From the IMG/VR virus record IMGVR_UViG_3300006332_000040, positions 1 through 26,858 of that record: a DNA stretch of 26,858 nt. One strand, 5' to 3'. This document shows, piece by piece, positions 24,790 through 26,858 of the stretch. Position numbers and translations under genes: made by a program. The first letter of the stretch is position 1. Each line of letters starts with the position of its first letter. A model generated the notes under the pieces. It ran no database searches. It was not told the DNA's origin and was given only the letters and a program-made list of their open reading frames with translations. Source of the DNA: a virus.

Positions 24790-25023
24790 TTAACTATAGT
24801 ATATACGATTAACCTCTTTAATGTTTAAGTATTCAGGGTCATGTATCGGATCTGAGTTATCATCATTACATACAAATTCGTCCATAAAGTATTCACAACT
24901 AACACCAACTTCTTCGCATATTCTTAACAACTCACCGATCATTTCATTGTCTAGGTTTAACTCATCTATGCAATATGCGATGTCCTTTTTAATACTTTCG
25001 ATAACTGATTTAGGTGTTTTCAT
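24790..25023 (-). CDS. small acidic hypothetical protein, 77 aa
   Basis: Begins MKTPKSVIESIKKDIAYCID and has two or three predicted helices, the second including NEMIGELLRICEEVGVSCEY. It is rich in Asp and Glu (about 17 of 77) and has four Cys (18, 35, 42 and about 51) without a zinc-finger spacing I can defend. The ATG is 2 bases after the stop of the 29-residue membrane peptide and has no Shine-Dalgarno, which suggests translational coupling. Seventeen bases separate its stop from the next start at 24772. No known domain. Confidence 0.75.
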   Translation of the reverse strand: MKTPKSVIESIKKDIAYCIDELNLDNEMIGELLRICEEVGVSCEYFMDEFVCNDDNSDPIHDPEYLNIKEVNRIYYS

Positions 25024-25025
25024 TG

Positions 25026-25115
25026 TTAATAATGGGAATGAGGATTGTAGATAGAAAGTGTTATTAATGCTGATACAATTACACAGATTAATAATAATGC
25101 AAATAGGTGAATCAT
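25026..25115 (-). CDS. single-pass membrane microprotein, 29 aa
   Basis: The ATG overlaps the stop of the 45-residue gene as TAATG, and the stop lies 2 bases before the next ATG, so the frame fits exactly between two genes. The sequence is MIHLFALLLICVIVSALITL plus nine residues (SIYNPHSHY). Residues 3-22 form one strongly hydrophobic helix with a single Cys and no charge, followed by a polar tail with two His. Tight coupling and a complete membrane helix argue for a real gene. The function is unknown; candidates are a membrane-active peptide or an anchor for a neighbour. Confidence 0.55.
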   Translation of the reverse strand: MIHLFALLLICVIVSALITLSIYNPHSHY

Positions 25116-25252
25116 TAGTATAATTTAACCTCTGATTTTACTTCAATTTGTGAAAAGAACTCAACCATATTTAATGCTTCTTGATATGTTTTAAAGGTTA
25201 CATATCTGCATTGTTGAGTGTTAGGAAACCAATAACGAATAGTAGTGTTCAT
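25115..25252 (-). CDS. small hypothetical protein, 45 aa
   Basis: Begins MNTTIRYWFPNTQQCRYVTF, continues KTYQEALNMVEFFSQIEVKS and ends EVKLY. The pattern of a beta-strand pair (TIRYWFPN...CRYVTFKTY) followed by an amphipathic helix (QEALNMVEFFSQ) looks like a compact real fold. It starts 15 bases after the stop of the 121-residue gene and overlaps the 29-residue gene by TAATG. The start context TTAACAATGAA is the same as at the 77-residue gene, and neither has a Shine-Dalgarno. No function recognised. Confidence 0.72.
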   Translation of the reverse strand: MNTTIRYWFPNTQQCRYVTFKTYQEALNMVEFFSQIEVKSEVKLY

Positions 25253-25267
25253 TGTTAATTAAGGGGA

Positions 25268-25633
25268 TTAGTGTTGTTGTAAATGTGTAGGGTAATTTGT
25301 TTCATTGAACTTACCATAACTGAACTTACTATCTTTAACAATTTCCTTATAAAGATTCTCATCATAAGTATTCATTACTGTGTCCTTCTTATCTGTTACT
25401 TTATGTGCATAATCATTAAGTGTTAAACTACCTGCAAATTGTGTCTTATTTAATATACAAGTCTTATGAATTGCAAGGAGTTCGTTCATATCAACTCCCT
25501 CCCAATCAGTCCACTCTGATACATAATCTTCACAGTCAAAATCACCTGTTTCATCTACATTTAGTGGGCAAGATTTGAAGTCATAATTATCATCTACCCA
25601 GAACAATCTTCCGAATGATTCAGAACTATACAT
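25268..25633 (-). CDS. hypothetical acidic protein, 121 aa
   Basis: I place the start at the ATG at 25633, because AGGAGG lies 9 bases before it. The same frame extends to an ATG at 25708, but that would overlap the upstream gene by more than 80 bases with no ribosome binding site. The protein begins MYSSESFGRLFWVDDNYDFK and is acidic in the first half (DETGDFDCEDY, then EWTDWEGVD). The second half has a helix around NELLAIHKTCILNK. No known domain or membrane segment. The start overlaps the end of the upstream gene by 8 bases, so the pair is translationally coupled. Confidence 0.75.
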   Translation of the reverse strand: MYSSESFGRLFWVDDNYDFKSCPLNVDETGDFDCEDYVSEWTDWEGVDMNELLAIHKTCILNKTQFAGSLTLNDYAHKVTDKKDTVMNTYDENLYKEIVKDSKFSYGKFNETNYPTHLQQH

Positions 25634-25877
25634 GGCAATAATCCTCCTTTCTGATATACTGTGCTGGCATATATTCAGATGTAACATTATACTTACAGTC
25701 TTTAACATATTCCCTTACTTGATAATAAAACTCATCACGAGTTATTAACATTTTCTTTTGCTTATCTCCTCTAAATCTTAACACTTTGAGAATACGATTG
25801 TTTATCATTTCTCCATCCCAATTCTTTACAGGATAGAAATCAACAACCATATTACCATCTCTACTTGTTAGTTCCAT
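25626..25877 (-). CDS. hypothetical protein, 83 aa
   Basis: The chosen start at 25877 has GGAGGA 7 bases upstream. A longer reading from 25949 would begin inside a terminator-like hairpin and has no ribosome site. The protein begins MELTSRDGNMVVDFYPVKNW and continues with a basic middle (RILKVLRFRGDKQKKM), a helical stretch (DEFYYQVREYVKD) and an end reading RKEDYCHV. The basic patch could bind RNA or DNA, which is speculative. Its last 8 bases overlap the 121-residue gene, and the AGGAGG of that gene lies within its own final codons. Confidence 0.75.
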   Translation of the reverse strand: MELTSRDGNMVVDFYPVKNWDGEMINNRILKVLRFRGDKQKKMLITRDEFYYQVREYVKDCKYNVTSEYMPAQYIRKEDYCHV

Positions 25878-25920
25878 TGTGAAGTCCTCCGAATAAATGA
25901 TTAGTTTTGTAGAAAAGAAT

Positions 25921-25947
25921 GGGTCACTATGTATTAGATAGTAACCC
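25921..25947 (-). terminator. 10-bp hairpin terminator after the 115-aa gene
   Basis: On the minus strand GGGTTACTAT pairs with ATAGTGACCC (one G-U pair) around a 7-base loop, followed by ATTCTTTTCT. It begins 8 bases after the stop at 25955 and lies before the ribosome site of the 83-residue gene, so it could separate or attenuate the two units. Confidence 0.65.
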
Positions 25948-25954
25948 ACGAATG

Positions 25955-26302
25955 TTATGCAATTTGCAGGGAATCAGCATCTATAAGTATCATCCCATCC
26001 CAGAAACTTGCAGTCTGGTCGTTATAACTTACGAACCAATCCCACTGCTTTTGAAATACTCTGCAACCGTATTTTACCTCTTCTAGTATAGCATTAAGAC
26101 GACTCTTTGTAGTGTTTGTTTGATAACCACAGGAGTTAATCTTAACTGCTCTAGTTTCATGGCAAAAGGTCGCAATGTGATGACCATGTAGATAGATTTG
26201 ACTGCAATTTGTGTTTGAGTTGTAATTAACTTGAGTATTAGAACCTGACCAATCTGTTTTGTGAGTGATTGCCATGTTCATTTGTCTTTCAAGTTTTCTC
26301 AT
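25955..26302 (-). CDS. hypothetical protein of a cyanophage-type family, 115 aa
   Basis: The stretch NTQVNYNSNTNCSQIYLHGHHIA, roughly residues 22-44, followed by TNTTKSRLNAIL (about 62-73), is a pattern I recall from small cyanophage proteins of unknown function, often present in several diverged copies per genome. The fold looks like beta strands (SQIYLHGHHIATFCH, then AVKINSCGY) and then a helix. Three in-frame ATGs lie close together (residues 1, 8 and 10). The third gives MAITHKTDWSGSN, which best fits the relatives I remember, so the true protein may be 106 residues starting at 26275. The 17-base TATAGT element lies 20 bases before the first ATG, and a hairpin terminator follows the stop. 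It is probably a single-gene unit. Confidence 0.75.
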   Translation of the reverse strand: MRKLERQMNMAITHKTDWSGSNTQVNYNSNTNCSQIYLHGHHIATFCHETRAVKINSCGYQTNTTKSRLNAILEEVKYGCRVFQKQWDWFVSYNDQTASFWDGMILIDADSLQIA

Positions 26303-26321
26303 AAATGCTTTGTGTATCTAC

Positions 26322-26338
26322 ACTATAAGGACACTTTA
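26322..26338 (-). promoter_or_regulatory. 17-base repeated element with TATAGT (copy 2)
   Basis: Exact copy of the element at 23966-23982. Here TATAGT (26322-26327) would put the transcript start at about 26315, 13 bases before the first ATG of the 115-residue gene. CTGACG lies 15 bases upstream as a poor -35. Confidence 0.6.
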
Positions 26339-26357
26339 CTCGCGTCAGTTAGTGTCA

Positions 26358-26468
26358 TTATTCCTTTACTTCTAAATTGAATATAAACAACCAAACTATT
26401 GACAGAATCATTATACTTAAGATCCTGATATTCTCTCCATTAATTATTATCGTGCCTGTGTAATTCAT
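26358..26468 (-). CDS. possible membrane microprotein, 36 aa
   Basis: Begins MNYTGTIIINGENIRILSIM and continues with ILSIVWLFIFNLEVKE. Residues 17-31 form one hydrophobic helix, preceded by a single Arg and followed by an acidic tail. The only start signal is AAAGGG almost touching the ATG. The frame stays open upstream to about 26513 but offers no further ATG. It fills most of the gap between the 115- and 69-residue genes, but evidence is limited to hydrophobicity and position. Confidence 0.35.
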   Translation of the reverse strand: MNYTGTIIINGENIRILSIMILSIVWLFIFNLEVKE

Positions 26469-26531
26469 CCCTTTAAAGTAATATATAACTTCCCGAATAA
26501 CCCATACAAAGGTATGTATAATAATTGTAAT

Positions 26532-26741
26532 TTACAGACTATCTAAATCTTTACCATGTTTAATCCTTTTTGATTGTTTATAAAAATCGTCTGCGCGACT
26601 CGTATCACTTAAGACTGACAGTTTATCAAATAAATTATCATATTCTCTCCATTCTTTGGAAGATGATAACATTTCAATATTATACAATTTCAGGGAGTTC
26701 TTTATAATATCTGCCTGAAATTGTGTTAGACTTAATTGCAT
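26532..26741 (-). CDS. small helical hypothetical protein, 69 aa
   Basis: I choose the ATG at 26741, giving MQLSLTQFQADIIKNSLKLY at the start. GAGGA lies 7 bases upstream, and the ATG follows the upstream gene's stop by one base. The in-frame ATG at 26777 would overlap that gene by 35 bases with no better ribosome site. The protein looks all-helical (two or three helices, the second around WREYDNLFDKLSVL) with a basic end (KQSKRIKHGKDL). No known domain. It is co-transcribed with the gene upstream. Confidence 0.68.
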   Translation of the reverse strand: MQLSLTQFQADIIKNSLKLYNIEMLSSSKEWREYDNLFDKLSVLSDTSRADDFYKQSKRIKHGKDLDSL

Positions 26742-26742
26742 T

Positions 26743-26858
26743 TTAGTCCTCATTCTTACCATAGTATGTATCAACAACTCCTTCTAATTCTTTGAATATG
26801 TTATCAAGTTCTTTTGGTAAATCTGGGTCATTACTTGTATCATTATATCCTTCTAAGA
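26743..26858 (-). CDS. C-terminal end of a hypothetical gene cut by the window edge
   Basis: The last 38 residues are visible: an acidic stretch (DTSNDPDLPKELDNIFKELE) followed by GVVDTYYGKNED and a stop. The N-terminus lies outside the window. The stop is one base before the ATG of the 69-residue gene, and GAGGAC in its last codons serves as that gene's ribosome binding site. The function cannot be judged from this piece. Confidence 0.6.
   Translation of the reverse strand, partial: LEGYNDTSNDPDLPKELDNIFKELEGVVDTYYGKNED

Noticed and set aside
24821-25054. Plus-strand frame of 77 residues
   Set aside because: Antisense to the well-supported 77-residue minus-strand gene; Ser/Leu-rich shadow.
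26323-26361. An 11-residue frame (MTLTDASKVSL) starting with TAATG after the 36-residue frame
   Set aside because: Too short to support, with no ribosome site, and it covers the repeated TATAGT element, which explains the sequence better.
26399-26417. Plus-strand TTGACA followed by TATACT
   Set aside because: The spacing of about 7 bases is far too short for a promoter and no plus-strand gene lies downstream.

Overview
The window is part of the genome of a T4-like tailed phage (myovirus), most likely a marine cyanophage of Prochlorococcus or Synechococcus. The evidence is the order gp25 - gp6 - very large structural protein - gp8 - DUF4815 protein, low GC (about one third by eye), T4-type late promoter octamers (AATAAATA), and many tiny genes on one strand. 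A T4-like pelagiphage with similar virion genes cannot be excluded. Every gene I can support is on the minus strand, so transcription runs from high to low coordinates.

Region 1 (1-21886) is the baseplate/virion block. In transcription order it holds gp25 (sheath initiator/wedge), gp6 (wedge), a 4789-residue structural giant that fills more than half of the window, gp8 (wedge), and a DUF4815 structural protein cut by the window edge. The genes are packed with gaps of 0-42 bases. Late-promoter octamers sit in front of gp25 and gp8 inside an identical 12-base context. The giant is a mosaic of beta-rich modules: a YHYH-like core, three copies of an 'IDDE...RGxxG' motif, repeated Gly-Gly-x-Gly-Tyr segments, and seven 'FTC...H-x-YPR' repeats.

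Region 2 (21887-23770) holds small conserved-looking genes, a GT-A-type glycosyltransferase, an intrinsic terminator overlapped by a late-type promoter, and two near-perfect sigma70 promoters. One of these promoters drives a roughly 190-base leader that contains a GC-rich island.

Region 3 (23770-26858) is an accessory/early-type block of proteins of 121 residues or fewer with no recognised function. It includes short ORFs that ordinary gene callers would miss, among them a 29-residue membrane peptide coupled to its neighbour by TAATG. In its middle lies a 450-base gene-free stretch (24173-24622) with four DnaA-box 9-mers, a 21-base-spaced direct repeat, AT-rich DNA, and a 13-bp perfect hairpin built from two inverted DnaA boxes. 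This is the strongest candidate here for something undescribed: a phage replication origin or a host-DnaA binding/titration site. A 17-base element around a TATAGT hexamer is repeated exactly upstream of two small genes.

I saw no tRNA, CRISPR array, insertion sequence or integrase gene.
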